DNA from: Gemmatimonadota bacterium
Lineage (GTDB): Bacteria > JAAXHH01
Assembly (NCBI GenBank): GCA_009838645.1
Contig: VXRC01000029.1
Span: 108,503-172,502, forward strand
Direction: 5' to 3'
Length of the DNA: 64,000 bases
Shown: piece after piece, positions 1 through 8,735 of the stretch
Position numbering within the stretch: position 1 is the first letter of the stretch
How the letters are laid out: each line of letters starts with the position of its first letter
Translations under genes and position numbers: made by a program
The notes under the pieces: model-generated
Seen by the model: only the letters and a program-made list of their open reading frames with translations
Database searches by the model: none
What the model was told of the DNA's origin: nothing

Positions 1-384
1 TCGTCCTTCGTGTACGATGCCGTGAAAGGCGCCGCGCGCCGTCATATCGTCGACGATATGATCGGCGTCTTCGTTATCGACGCCCACGCGGCTCTGCAAC
101 GAACGTGGCGGCGCGCCATCGAAAGGGGAGACGTGGAGCGTCTCCTGCCGTCGCTGGGAGCCGTACCGATCACGGAGGAGGAATCGCTGGCCCTGGGCGA
201 CCGCTGGAGGGACCAGGCCTTCCGGAACCGGACCCTGCTATCGTGGAGCCGGCTGGCGGCTGAGAAGTACGGATCGGGCGCGTCCGGTTGGGCCGGCGCA
301 AGGTACCTGCTTTTATTCGGCAGCGGCCTGGTGCTGGCGGGGATGGTGCTTTACCTCTGGAGGTTGAAGCGGAGAAGCGGTTGA
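1..384 (+). CDS. C-terminal end of an ABC extracellular solute-binding protein (iron type), partial
   Basis: The reading frame is open to the left edge, so only the last 127 codons are present. The visible part resembles the C-terminal lobe of Fe(3+)-type periplasmic binding proteins: a conserved alpha-helical end with the motif around RRAIERGDVERL. It is followed by one predicted membrane helix (ARYLLLFGSGLVLAGMVLYL) and a basic tail RLKRRSG. A C-terminal anchor is unusual, because binding proteins are normally free in the periplasm or lipid-anchored at the N-terminus. The gene lies 168 bases upstream of an iron-type ABC ATPase and a fused permease, which supports the assignment. The metal or anion transported cannot be read from this fragment. 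Confidence 0.6.
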   Translation, partial: SSFVYDAVKGAARRHIVDDMIGVFVIDAHAALQRTWRRAIERGDVERLLPSLGAVPITEEESLALGDRWRDQAFRNRTLLSWSRLAAEKYGSGASGWAGARYLLLFGSGLVLAGMVLYLWRLKRRSG

Positions 385-415
385 GGTTCCCGGCCGGCCT
401 TCGAACGGCGCGTTA

Positions 416-487
416 CGGCGCGACACAGACGGCTCGTCAGGGCGTGTCGCAGCCGGCTCGTCATCGCGCGTCGCAGCCGGTCCGGTA
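416..487. repeat. 24-bp tandem repeat, three copies
   Basis: Three consecutive 24-bp units begin at 416, 440 and 464. They share the core GTCGCAGCCGGCTCGTCA with scattered substitutions, most in the first unit. The array lies between the binding-protein stop and the ATPase start, and I see no gene in it. Confidence 0.7.
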
Positions 488-552
488 CGACGCGAACGGA
501 TGCGTGTTATTTCATACCCTGAATGTATTTGCATATCTGGGGAGACCGATGC

Positions 553-1659
553 ATGGTCAGCCTGACCCTGAAGGGAATAACCCGGAAATTCGGTGACGTG
601 ACGGCGGTTGACGACGTATCGGTGGAGATCGCCGGAGGTGAACTGTTCTTCCTCCTGGGTCCTTCCGGCTGCGGAAAGACGACGCTTCTCCGATTGATCG
701 CCGGGTTTTACGCGCCTGACGCGGGAAGCATCCTGTTCGATGATCAAGACGTGACGAGGACGCCGCCACACCGGCGGAACACGGGCATGGTGTTCCAGAA
801 CTACGCGCTATGGCCGCACATGTCCGTCTGGGAGAACGTGGCCTATGGACTGGTCCTGCGCAAGATCCCGTCATCGGAACAGAATGACCGCGTCTCGGAA
901 GCCCTGGAGATGGTGCGGATGGATCGCTACGGGGAGCGGTCGCCGAACCAGTTGTCCGGCGGCCAGCAGCAGCGCGTGGCCCTGGCCCGCGCCCTCGTTA
1001 TCCGGCCCGACGTGGTGCTGCTCGACGAGCCGCTGTCCAACCTGGACGCCCGGCTCCGCCTGGAAATGCGCGATGAGATCCGGCGGATCCACGACGAGAC
1101 CGGCACGACGATGATCTACGTGACCCACGACCAGAAGGAAGCCCTTTCCATGGCGGACCGCGTGGCCGTGATGGACATGGGGGCCGTGGTCCAGACCGGG
1201 GAGCCGCGTTCGATCTATGATCGGCCCGCGAACGCGTTCGTGGCGGATTTCATCGGGGAAACGAATTTCGTGGCCGGCCGGTTGACGCGTTCGGAGCTTC
1301 CCCTGGCCGTCGAGACCGCGGTCGGTGTCCTCCATTCGACGGTCGAACCCGTCGAGGACCTGTCGCCGGGAGACGAAGTGGTCTGCTCCGTCCGACCCGA
1401 GGCCATACGCGTATCGGATCCGGACGCCGCCGCCGAGGACGAGAACGTGGACGAGAACGTGGACCAGAACGTGATGGACGGCGTCGTCCGGCAGACCGTC
1501 TACCTTGGCGACCACGAGCAGTATGCGGTCCGGCTGGACGACGGCACGGCGATGAAGCTGGTGGACCACCGTCCCGGGCGGCGGCTGGCCGGCCCCGGCG
1601 CGCCGGTCCGGTTGAAATGCGACGCGTCACAGGTCGTCGTGCTCGGTAAACCGGGATAG
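553..1659 (+). CDS. ABC transporter ATP-binding protein, iron/polyamine (FbpC/PotA) type
   Basis: A 368-aa ATPase that energises the adjacent importer at the cytoplasmic face of the membrane. Visible motifs are Walker A GPSGCGKTT (residues 36-44), signature LSGGQQQ (134-140), Walker B VVLLDEPLSNLD (D158, E159) and the switch histidine in VTHDQKEA. About 120 C-terminal residues fit a TOBE-type regulatory domain, with a small acidic repeat (DENVDENVDQNV) inside it. I chose the ATG at 553 because GGGGAG at 539-544 sits 8 bases upstream; the in-frame ATG at 523 lacks such a site. The permease starts 22 bases after the stop, so the genes are probably cotranscribed. The substrate is likely ferric iron, judged from the fused permease. 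Confidence 0.9.
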   Translation: MVSLTLKGITRKFGDVTAVDDVSVEIAGGELFFLLGPSGCGKTTLLRLIAGFYAPDAGSILFDDQDVTRTPPHRRNTGMVFQNYALWPHMSVWENVAYGLVLRKIPSSEQNDRVSEALEMVRMDRYGERSPNQLSGGQQQRVALARALVIRPDVVLLDEPLSNLDARLRLEMRDEIRRIHDETGTTMIYVTHDQKEALSMADRVAVMDMGAVVQTGEPRSIYDRPANAFVADFIGETNFVAGRLTRSELPLAVETAVGVLHSTVEPVEDLSPGDEVVCSVRPEAIRVSDPDAAAEDENVDENVDQNVMDGVVRQTVYLGDHEQYAVRLDDGTAMKLVDHRPGRRLAGPGAPVRLKCDASQVVVLGKPG

Positions 1660-1681
1660 CGGTACCGCGGAGCCTGCCCTC

Positions 1682-3382
1682 ATGCCCAGTACCCGATTCG
1701 ATCTCTCGGACCTGACCCCCGGCGTCCTCGCCGTCCTGGGCGTGCTCGTCCTCTTCTTCGGCCTCTTCCTGTTCTACCCGATCCTGCACGTCCTGTTGAA
1801 CGCCTTCTACACGGACGAACAGTTTTCCGTGGAGTTCTTCGGGCTGATGTTGCAGAGCCCCGTGCAGCAGCGGGCGTTGATCAACAGTTTCGAACTGGGC
1901 ATCGTCACGACCGCCCTCACGACGATCATCGCCCTGCCCATGGCCGTCGCCCTCGTGCGGTACGATTTCATCGGGAAGGGCCTGCTGGGCGGACTCGCCC
2001 TCGTGCCCATGATCATGCCCCCTTTCGTGGGCGCCATCGGGATGAAGCAGATGTTCGCCCGGTTCGGTTCGATCAACCTGTTCCTCCTGGAAACGGGCCT
2101 CATCGACGCGCCTATCGACTGGTTCGGAGGCGGCGGATTCTGGGGCGTCGTGATCCTCGAGGCGCTGCACCTGTACCCCATCATGTACCTGAACATCGCC
2201 GCCGCGCTGGCCAACGTGGATCCCAGCCTGGAGGAGTCGGCCCGCAACGTAGGCGCGGGCGGCTTCCGCCTGTTCCGCACCGTTACGTTCCCCCTCATGC
2301 TGCCCGGATACTTCGCCGGCGCGATCATCGTGTTCATCTGGGCCTTTACGGATCTCGGCACGCCCCTGATCTTCGAATTCCGCGAGGTGGTGGCGGTCCA
2401 GATCTTCAACATGTCCACCGATGTCCATGCGAATCCCCTGGGCTACGCCTTGGTCGTCTTCGTCGTCCTGGTCACGCTCGCCCTGTTCTACCTCTCCAAG
2501 AAGTTCTTCGGCGGCCGCCACTACGAGATGGTCGCCCGCGGCCACGTGGCGTCGGCCTCGAAACGCGCGACTTCGCTCGAGACCGTCCTGATCTGGGGCA
2601 TGCTCCTGTCCATTACGGGCATCGCGCTGATCCCCCACCTCAGTGTAGTCCTCACCTCCGTGACCGAACGCTGGTTCATGACCGTGCTCCCCTCCGACTA
2701 CACCACCGCCTATTACGGGCAGATCTTCGCCCACGATCTGACCCTGCTCTCCATCCGAAACAGCCTGTGGCTGAGCGTGATGAGCACCGTCATCGATATC
2801 GTCCTCGGCGTCGCCATCGCCTACCTGCTGACCCGACGGCGCTTCCCGTTCCGGGACGCGCTGGACGCCGTGGCCATGTTGCCCCTGGCGCTGCCGGGCC
2901 TGGTACTCGCCTTCGGCTACATCTCCGGTTTTTCGGGAACCTTCCTGGACGTCCGCGTCTCCCCCGTGCCCCTGCTCATCATCGCCTATGCCGTGCGCCG
3001 CCTACCCTACATGGTCCGGGCGGCCTACGCCGGATTCCAGCAGATGAGTGTCACCCTGGAAGAGGCTTCCATGAACATGGGCGCCGGCCCTTTGAGAACG
3101 CTCTGGAAAATCACTATGCCCCTCGTGCTCGCCAACGTGGCGGCAGGCGCCATACTCTCCTTCTCCTTCGCCATGCTCGAAGTGAGCGACAGCCTGATCC
3201 TGGCCATCAAGGAACAGTACTATCCCATTACCAAGGCCATCTACAGCCTGATGGGGCGCATTACTGACGGACCCTACATGGCGAGCGCCATGGGCATGCT
3301 GGGCATGATCCTTCTGGCATGCAGTTTGCTATTTACTGGTAAAGTATTAGGCAGAAGAATGGGCCAACTGTTCAAGGTATAG
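1682..3382 (+). CDS. Fused ABC transporter permease, ferric-iron (FbpB) type
   Basis: A 566-aa inner-membrane protein with about twelve hydrophobic helices in two homologous halves. Each half carries the EAA loop that contacts the ATPase: around residues 180-200 (LEESARNVGAGGFRLF) and 455-475 (LEEASMNMGAGPLRTL). Two binding-protein-dependent permease domains fused in one chain are typical of FbpB/ThiP/SfuB importers, so one polypeptide forms the whole channel. It follows the ATPase by 22 bases and is the last gene of the importer operon. Iron is inferred from family architecture; other anions or thiamine cannot be excluded. Confidence 0.88.
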   Translation: MPSTRFDLSDLTPGVLAVLGVLVLFFGLFLFYPILHVLLNAFYTDEQFSVEFFGLMLQSPVQQRALINSFELGIVTTALTTIIALPMAVALVRYDFIGKGLLGGLALVPMIMPPFVGAIGMKQMFARFGSINLFLLETGLIDAPIDWFGGGGFWGVVILEALHLYPIMYLNIAAALANVDPSLEESARNVGAGGFRLFRTVTFPLMLPGYFAGAIIVFIWAFTDLGTPLIFEFREVVAVQIFNMSTDVHANPLGYALVVFVVLVTLALFYLSKKFFGGRHYEMVARGHVASASKRATSLETVLIWGMLLSITGIALIPHLSVVLTSVTERWFMTVLPSDYTTAYYGQIFAHDLTLLSIRNSLWLSVMSTVIDIVLGVAIAYLLTRRRFPFRDALDAVAMLPLALPGLVLAFGYISGFSGTFLDVRVSPVPLLIIAYAVRRLPYMVRAAYAGFQQMSVTLEEASMNMGAGPLRTLWKITMPLVLANVAAGAILSFSFAMLEVSDSLILAIKEQYYPITKAIYSLMGRITDGPYMASAMGMLGMILLACSLLFTGKVLGRRMGQLFKV

Positions 3383-3470
3383 AACCAACCAAACCGAAAT
3401 TGCGTTTAACGGTATGTGTGGGAGAGGCCGGAACCTCGGCCGCGGAATGGATGGGAAGGCATGCGGCCGC

Positions 3471-3512
3471 GTGAATGGATACGGTCTCGCCGTGAATGGA
3501 TACAGTCTCGCA
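3471..3512. repeat. 21-bp tandem duplication upstream of the DUF502 gene
   Basis: Two adjacent 21-bp units (3471-3491 and 3492-3512) share GTGAATGGATAC followed by GGTCTCGC or AGTCTCGC. They lie 40 bases before the start of the DUF502 gene. Part of the unit (GAATGGAT) also appears just upstream at 3445-3452, suggesting local slippage. Confidence 0.7.
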
Positions 3513-3552
3513 GGGATCGTCGGATCCAGGTTACGGAAGTGAGGCGCATGCC

Positions 3553-4359
3553 ATGTCCACCTTCAGAATGGATAACCTCCCGAGGCGTCAGTCCAGGTTT
3601 TCCAGAATACGTCAGAGTCTCAAGCGAACGATGGTGTCCGGGCTGATCGCGCTCATTCCGCTCATCATCACCATCGCCGTGCTGAGCTGGTTGCTGACCT
3701 GGCTGGACTCCTTCGCCGAACCGGTCATTCGCGGGTTGCTGGGACTGGACACCCGCATTCCCGGACTGGGTATCCTGCTCATGCTGGTCGTGATCTACCT
3801 GGCCGGTTTTGTGGCTTCGAACGTATTGGGGAGGAAGCTGATCACCTGGTTCGAAGACCTCATGATGCGGCTTCCCGTCGCGCGAAGGGTGTACCACCCG
3901 GTAAGGAAGATCCTGGACACCTTCACGATGACGGGAGAGACCAGGACCTGGAAGACCGTCGTGGTCGAATACCCTCGCCGCGGCGCGTGGATGATCGCCT
4001 TCATCGCGGGCGACATTCCGAGTAAGGAACCAGGTGAAGATCTGGTGAGCGTTTTCGTGCCCAATACGCCCAATCCCGCCGCGGGTCGCGTGGTCATCGT
4101 GCCGCGCCGGGACGTGGTACCCGTGGACCTGTCGGTCGAGGAAGCACTGGAATTCGTCGTTTCGGGCGGAACGGCCTTCAGCAACGTACTGACCCTGCCC
4201 TCGCTGCCGTCTCGCGATCAAACAGTGTCCCGCCAGGACCATCCGGAATCCGCATCACGGGATGGACATCCGGTCTCCCCATCCCGCGGCAACCGGCTGG
4301 CGCCCGCATCCATGCGTGGCCGGCGCGTACCCCTGACCCGGTCCGACGACCCGGTGTAG
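3553..4359 (+). CDS. DUF502 family inner-membrane protein
   Basis: A 268-aa protein with two strong membrane segments: SGLIALIPLIITIAVLSWLL near residue 30 and the segment around LGILLMLVVIYLAGFVASN near residue 75. The conserved DUF502 region follows (RRVYHPVRKILDTF, then VVVEYPRRGAWMIAFIAGDI). The C-terminal 50 residues are Pro/Arg/Ser rich and look disordered. The start at 3553 has AGTGAGG 8 bases upstream; the in-frame ATG at 3496 has no good site and lies inside the repeat region. DUF502 proteins are widespread membrane proteins of unknown biochemical role, and no function is claimed here. Confidence 0.85.
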   Translation: MSTFRMDNLPRRQSRFSRIRQSLKRTMVSGLIALIPLIITIAVLSWLLTWLDSFAEPVIRGLLGLDTRIPGLGILLMLVVIYLAGFVASNVLGRKLITWFEDLMMRLPVARRVYHPVRKILDTFTMTGETRTWKTVVVEYPRRGAWMIAFIAGDIPSKEPGEDLVSVFVPNTPNPAAGRVVIVPRRDVVPVDLSVEEALEFVVSGGTAFSNVLTLPSLPSRDQTVSRQDHPESASRDGHPVSPSRGNRLAPASMRGRRVPLTRSDDPV

Positions 4360-4365
4360 AGATGG

Positions 4366-4391
4366 CCGGAACCTGTGCCTCCGGGGTTTTT
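4366..4391 (+). terminator. Possible weak intrinsic terminator after DUF502
   Basis: A 5-bp stem CCGGA/TCCGG with a 9-base loop is followed by GG and five T residues, seven bases after the DUF502 stop. The stem is short, so this is a weak call. Confidence 0.3.
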
Positions 4392-4485
4392 GCAAAAGTC
4401 TTGTGTTTTCTTATCTTTATAGTGATTATATATCTTCTACTATCCTTATGGTTTGATATAGTCCGCCCCCGAGGATTCCTCGCCG

Positions 4486-6039
4486 ATGTTTGATCTGGTC
4501 AACCTTCTGGACATTTTCATCATAGCGGCCCTGATCTACAGCCTCTACATGTGGCTGAAGGGGACCCGTGCGTACCATATCCTGATCGGCCTCGGCATTC
4601 TCGGCGTCCTCTACAGCATCGCGAACTGGAGCGGGCTGCTCCTGACCAGCCAGATCCTGCAATACCTGCTCGGCGTGACCCTCCTGTTGATTATCGTGGT
4701 TTTCCAGCCCGAAATCCGGCAGTTGCTGGAACGGGTCAGTCCCCTGGTCATTTTCAGGCTCCAGTCCAGTCCCATCTCCCGGCGCATTCTGAAGGAGATC
4801 ACCGAGGCCTGTTTCGAACTGTCGGAGAAGCGCATCGGCGGCCTGCTGGTCTTCCCCCGGGCGACCGGGATCTCCGGTGTCGTGCAACACGGCGTAAAGC
4901 TCGACAGTCTCGTGAGCCAGGAACTGGTCGTCAGCATATTTCATCCGTCATCACCGATTCACGACGGCGCGATTATCGTTGAGAAGGACCGCGTGGTCGA
5001 AGCCGCCACCTATCTGCCCCTCTCGACCCGTGAGCACCTGCCGCCCCGGTACGGCACGCGCCACCGGGCGGCCCTGGGCGTATCGGAACTCGGCGATACG
5101 TTCTGCGTCGTGGTGTCCGAAGAGAGCGGCGAGGTATCCGTGGCGTCCGGCGGGGACATCTCGGCCATGGCGGACCGGGAGAAGCTCTGGCAGACGCTCG
5201 AAAAGTCACTGCTGCCCATCGAGATCCCCCGAAGCAGGCCGTCGATGCGGGAAGCGATGAAGAAGATCGTCGCCCTTCGGCAGGGATACCGGTTCAATCG
5301 CTCCAACCTTACCGCCAAACTGGCGTCCATCGGTGTAGCGTGCCTGCTCTGGTTCTTTCTGATCGGGCAGCAACTGTCCGAGATCGCCATAACCGCCGCG
5401 CTCGAATTCCAGAACATCCCGGCCAATATCGAGTTGATAGACGTTTCGACCAGCGAGGTAAACGTCCGCGTGCGGGGACCCCAGGGGAGTATATCGACGC
5501 AGACGGCGGACCAGGTCCGCGTTATGGTAGACCTGGACGATATGGAACCCGGGACGCACACCATGCCGCTCACGGACGCGAACGTGGAGTTGCCCTACGG
5601 CGTGGTAGCCACTTCGATCGATCCGAGAAGCCTGACCATAAAGTCCGACCGTATCGTAAACCGACGGATCATGATCGACTATGACCTGGCCGGACAGTTG
5701 CCTGAAGGGCTGGAGCTGGCGCGAGACGTCATGGTGGAGCCGCCCTCGGTGCCGATCACGGGCCGAGAAATGGAGCTCGACCAGATCGAACGGATTGTAA
5801 CGTCGCCTGTGATCGACCTGTCCCAGCTCACCGCAAGCCAGATTTTCGACTGCACCTTGAAAGTCCTTCCGCAAAACCTGACGTTTTCCTCGTTCAGCAT
5901 CGAAGGGCGCGAGGTCAGGGTCCATATCGACCTGCGGCCTGTCGGCGACGGCCAGTCGGTATCAGAAGAAACGGCCGGACTGGACCGGGTAGCGGCTTCC
6001 CCGCAGACCAGCCTGAGTAACCGGCTGAATTCACCTTGA
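4486..6039 (+). CDS. cdaA: Diadenylate cyclase (CdaA type) fused to YbbR/CdaR-like domains
   Basis: A 517-aa membrane enzyme predicted to make cyclic di-AMP from two ATP. Residues 1-85 hold three membrane helices as in CdaA. Residues about 90-245 form the DAC domain, with catalytic motifs DGA (160-162) and RHR (192-194) intact. A fourth helix (IGVACLLWFFLIGQQL, near 285) then leads into about 220 residues with YbbR features (FQNIPANIEL, VRVRGPQGSI, the PLTDANVELPYGV region, VPITGRE). In Firmicutes CdaA and its regulator CdaR are separate neighbouring genes; here both are in one chain, the YbbR part presumably outside the membrane. The glmM gene that usually follows is absent: the next gene is a DacA-type carboxypeptidase, so a link to cell-wall synthesis is kept. 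Confidence 0.9.
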   Translation: MFDLVNLLDIFIIAALIYSLYMWLKGTRAYHILIGLGILGVLYSIANWSGLLLTSQILQYLLGVTLLLIIVVFQPEIRQLLERVSPLVIFRLQSSPISRRILKEITEACFELSEKRIGGLLVFPRATGISGVVQHGVKLDSLVSQELVVSIFHPSSPIHDGAIIVEKDRVVEAATYLPLSTREHLPPRYGTRHRAALGVSELGDTFCVVVSEESGEVSVASGGDISAMADREKLWQTLEKSLLPIEIPRSRPSMREAMKKIVALRQGYRFNRSNLTAKLASIGVACLLWFFLIGQQLSEIAITAALEFQNIPANIELIDVSTSEVNVRVRGPQGSISTQTADQVRVMVDLDDMEPGTHTMPLTDANVELPYGVVATSIDPRSLTIKSDRIVNRRIMIDYDLAGQLPEGLELARDVMVEPPSVPITGREMELDQIERIVTSPVIDLSQLTASQIFDCTLKVLPQNLTFSSFSIEGREVRVHIDLRPVGDGQSVSEETAGLDRVAASPQTSLSNRLNSP

Positions 6040-6073
6040 CTTAGCGTTACATCCCGTCCTATTTTCCCATGCT

Positions 6074-7123
6074 ATGAATAGCCTTAACCCGATCTGGCCG
6101 AGGGTGGTGTGGGCGAGTTGCGCCTTGCTGCTTTCGATCGCTTCCGTATCCGCGGACACAAGACCGTCCGATGGACATGCTCCGGTAGACGGTCCGATCA
6201 ATGCGCCGGTCCCTGTCGCGGACGGATCAGCCGGGCCGTCCGGTGCGTCCGCCGAAATGGCCGGACCGGCCGGGCCACCCGCACCGCCCACCGAAGTGGA
6301 CGGACCGCCTGCGGCGCCCATCAGGTCGAGCAGGTGGAACACGGGCGTCCGTGTGCGCGCCCGGGCCGCCCTCGTGGTCGACATGCAGTCGGGCGAGGTG
6401 GTCTACCAGAAGAACGCGACGTCGCCGTTCCCGGTAGCGAGCATCACGAAGCTGATGACGGCCGTGACCTACATGGGTTTGAATCCGGACCTGGAAAAGC
6501 AGATCAGCATCACCCGGCAGGACGTCTACCGGTCGAACTGGACGAAGCTGAGATTCAGGGAACGGGTCTCGGCCCGGGATCTGCTATACGCCACCCTGGT
6601 CGCTTCGGACAACGCGGCCGCCCGGGCGCTGGCCCGGGCGACGGGCCTGACGATCGAGGCGTTCGTGGAGCAGATGAACGAAACGGCGGCTTCACTCGGA
6701 CTGGCGAACTCGCGATTTACCGAACCCACCGGATTGGATTCGGGGAATACGTCCACCGCGGTGGACTGCATAGCCCTTCTGTGGAATGCGCTGCAGGACG
6801 ACCTGCTGGCGGAGATCCTCCTGGCGAAGGAGTACCGTTTCGGCACGAACCGGCGCACACATACCATCCGGACCACCAACCGGCTGGTCCGCGAACCGGT
6901 ATCCGAAAGCCGGTGGGCGTGCGTAGGCAGCAAGACCGGATACATCCGTAGAGCCGGGTATTGTCTCGTGCTCAGGGCCGTCGGAAACGATGGCGACGAC
7001 CTATATGCCGTCATACTCGGAGGTCCGACGAGCAGGACCCGGTTCACGGACATGCGGCGCCTGCTGGACTGGAGCGTGAATACCGGCCGCGACGCCGGAC
7101 CGCAAGCCGGTGTGGGCGGCTGA
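6074..7123 (+). CDS. D-alanyl-D-alanine carboxypeptidase, peptidase S11 (DacA/PBP5 type)
   Basis: A 349-aa exported serine peptidase that trims D-Ala from peptidoglycan stem peptides. It has a signal peptide (residues 1-27, ending SIASVSA). A Pro/Gly-rich linker follows (about 35-78, with repeated GP and AGP tripeptides). The catalytic domain has all three S11 motifs: SxxK as SITK (S123, K126), SDN (178-180) and KTG (287-289). The C-terminal beta-domain and amphipathic membrane anchor seen in PBP5 are missing, so it is probably soluble or held by the N-terminal segment. The start has no clear ribosome site; the ATG at 6069 is out of frame and hits a stop at once. It lies 34 bases after the cyclase gene. 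Confidence 0.92.
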   Translation: MNSLNPIWPRVVWASCALLLSIASVSADTRPSDGHAPVDGPINAPVPVADGSAGPSGASAEMAGPAGPPAPPTEVDGPPAAPIRSSRWNTGVRVRARAALVVDMQSGEVVYQKNATSPFPVASITKLMTAVTYMGLNPDLEKQISITRQDVYRSNWTKLRFRERVSARDLLYATLVASDNAAARALARATGLTIEAFVEQMNETAASLGLANSRFTEPTGLDSGNTSTAVDCIALLWNALQDDLLAEILLAKEYRFGTNRRTHTIRTTNRLVREPVSESRWACVGSKTGYIRRAGYCLVLRAVGNDGDDLYAVILGGPTSRTRFTDMRRLLDWSVNTGRDAGPQAGVGG

Positions 7124-7151
7124 CGCAGGCCGATGTGGGCGGCTGACGCGG
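7106..7151. repeat. 23-bp tandem duplication spanning the dacA stop codon
   Basis: Two 23-bp units (7106-7128, 7129-7151) differ at two positions. The first contains the last five codons and the TGA (7121-7123) of the carboxypeptidase gene; the second repeats GTGGGCGGCTGACGC, creating a second TGA. A degenerate third trace follows. Confidence 0.75.
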
Positions 7152-7240
7152 ACCAGGGTCGGCGGCTGGCCGAATACGGGGAGAATACGATCGGAGAACG
7201 TCCGGGTGGACGTATCTTCAGCACCGGATGAGGAGAGCGT

Positions 7241-7408
7241 ATGTTGGCGACGATTGGTTTCAGCGTGATCGGTACGGTAATCCTGGGTCTTGTCGCGATC
7301 GGCCTGGTCTACCTGATGGCCCTCGCGGGAGGCGGGCAGCGCGTGCGCGCCTCCGCACGGCGCCCGGGCGGCAGAGCCCGGCCCGCCCGTCCCGGCGGCC
7401 GTGGATGA
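7241..7408 (+). CDS. Small membrane peptide, 55 aa, unknown function
   Basis: An ATG at 7241 is preceded by GAGGAGA with good spacing. The peptide starts with one membrane helix (IGFSVIGTVILGLVAIGLVY) and ends in a strongly basic Arg/Gly/Pro-rich tail (about ten Arg in the last 30 residues). It ends 16 bases before the start of the DUF4159 gene, so the two may be translated together. I recognise no family. The good ribosome site and the helix plus positive-tail pattern support it, but so short an ORF in GC-rich DNA could be chance. Confidence 0.45.
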   Translation: MLATIGFSVIGTVILGLVAIGLVYLMALAGGGQRVRASARRPGGRARPARPGGRG

Positions 7409-7424
7409 CCCGGAGCTTCCCGCG

Positions 7425-8114
7425 ATGATCTCCCTTCGCAGAAGCGTGCACACCCTCCTGCTGTGCGGATTCGTCCTCGGGTGGACGGGTTACGAAGGCC
7501 GGACGGCCGAGCGCGAAAACGGCAGGCTGACCATCGCGCGGATGAAGTACGACGGCGGTGGCGACTGGTACAACGACCCCGAGGCCATTCCCAACCTGGC
7601 CCGGGAGCTGCAGTTGCGTGCGGGCATTGAGACGAACCCGGATCAGCGTGTCGTCACCCTGACCGATGATCTCCTGTTCTCTTCCCCCTTCCTTTTCATG
7701 ACCGGCCACGGCGAAGTCAGGTGGACCGAACCGGAAATCCGGAACCTCCGCACCTACCTGACGCGCGGCGGTTTTCTCTATGCCGATGACGACTACGGGA
7801 TGGACGAGGCCTTTCGCAGGGAGATGAAACGGGTCTTTCCGGACAAGGACTTCGTCGAACTGCCCTTCGACCATCCGATCTACCACATCATCTACGACTT
7901 CCCGGCCGGTCCGCCCAAACATCATGAGCACGACGGCAAGCCGCCCAAGGGTTTCGGGCTCTTCCACGACGGACGGCTGGTGGTGTATTACACGTACGAA
8001 AGCAATGTCAGCGACGGCTGGGCCGATGAAAAGACCCACAACGATCCGCCGGCAAAACGCGAAGCCGCTTTCAGAATGGGCATCAACATCGTCGCATACG
8101 CGCTCTATCGTTGA
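7425..8114 (+). CDS. DUF4159 domain protein, exported
   Basis: A 229-aa protein with an N-terminal signal-like helix (RRSVHTLLLCGFVLGW), then a DUF4159 domain over most of its length. Recognisable blocks are the RMKYDGGGDWYNDP opening, LTDDLLFSSPFLFMTGHGEV, LRTYLTRGGFLYADDDYG, and the conserved end FRMGINIVAYAL. DUF4159 resembles glutamine-amidotransferase/ThuA-like folds and is often found in exported proteins near MoxR/DUF58 genes; none are here. The ATG at 7425 has GGAG 9 bases upstream; the GTG at 7401 overlaps the preceding small ORF and would bury the signal segment. Function unknown. Confidence 0.85.
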   Translation: MISLRRSVHTLLLCGFVLGWTGYEGRTAERENGRLTIARMKYDGGGDWYNDPEAIPNLARELQLRAGIETNPDQRVVTLTDDLLFSSPFLFMTGHGEVRWTEPEIRNLRTYLTRGGFLYADDDYGMDEAFRREMKRVFPDKDFVELPFDHPIYHIIYDFPAGPPKHHEHDGKPPKGFGLFHDGRLVVYYTYESNVSDGWADEKTHNDPPAKREAAFRMGINIVAYALYR

Positions 8115-8241
8115 CGCGGGTGCCGGCTTGCGGTATACTGAAACCCGGACGGCGAAACGGACGTCTAACCACTAAAGACCCTACGGCCGCTTAAGGCGCG
8201 GTTCAGAGAAGCACGAAGGAAACAGGAAAAGGAGTCCCATC

Positions 8242-8580
8242 ATGAACCTCTGGCAAACGATCAAGTCGGAATTGGACGGTCCAATCGAAACCGTACGCAA
8301 GAGCCTGTCCGGCGCGCTGGACATGGCGGAAGACCTCACGCGGAAGGGTCGGATCAAGCTGGAGATCCAGTCGGCCCGCGCCGATATCCGCAACCAGTTG
8401 ACCGAACTGGGAGGCCGGGTGCACCAGATGGTGGTCGAGGACGGCGTCACGGACGTGTCGGGAGATACGGAGGTGAACGGCATTCTGGATCGCATCAAGG
8501 CGTCGCAGCAGAACATCGAGGACCGGGAAGAAGAGCTGCGGCGCGAGGTTGAGGAACCCGCGGAGAAGAAGGCCTCCTGA
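8242..8580 (+). CDS. Coiled-coil hypothetical protein, 112 aa
   Basis: A short, highly charged, helical protein without signal peptide or membrane segment. Residues 25-55 (EDLTRKGRIKLEIQSARADI) and 85-110 (a Glu/Arg-rich stretch) have heptad-like spacing. Purine-rich AGGAAACAGGAAAAGGAG precedes the ATG. A strong terminator follows, so it is probably a single-gene transcript, often a sign of an abundant small protein. I do not recognise a named family with certainty. Confidence 0.7.
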   Translation: MNLWQTIKSELDGPIETVRKSLSGALDMAEDLTRKGRIKLEIQSARADIRNQLTELGGRVHQMVVEDGVTDVSGDTEVNGILDRIKASQQNIEDREEELRREVEEPAEKKAS

Positions 8581-8618
8581 CGCGGCGCAGCCTCGCAGGA
8601 CGAACGGATGAGCACCGA

Positions 8619-8657
8619 CCCCGGCATGCCGCCGACGCATGCCGGGGTTTTCTGTTT
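8619..8657 (+). terminator. Intrinsic terminator after the coiled-coil gene
   Basis: A perfect 10-bp inverted repeat CCCCGGCATG/CATGCCGGGG (8619-8628 and 8638-8647) with a 9-base loop is followed by TTTTCTGTTT. This is the clearest rho-independent terminator in the window. Confidence 0.9.
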
Positions 8658-8735
8658 CCCCTCCGATACGTTTTCCTTGATTTAGGCCTGCAGTGCCTTA
8701 CACTTTCAGGACACCCGGTCCACCATCCAAAAACT

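Noticed and set aside
1250..2734. Long minus-strand ORF across the ABC ATPase and permease
   Set aside because: Translation is His/Asp/Gly/Arg-rich as expected for a GC-rich antisense frame, and it overlaps two clear genes.
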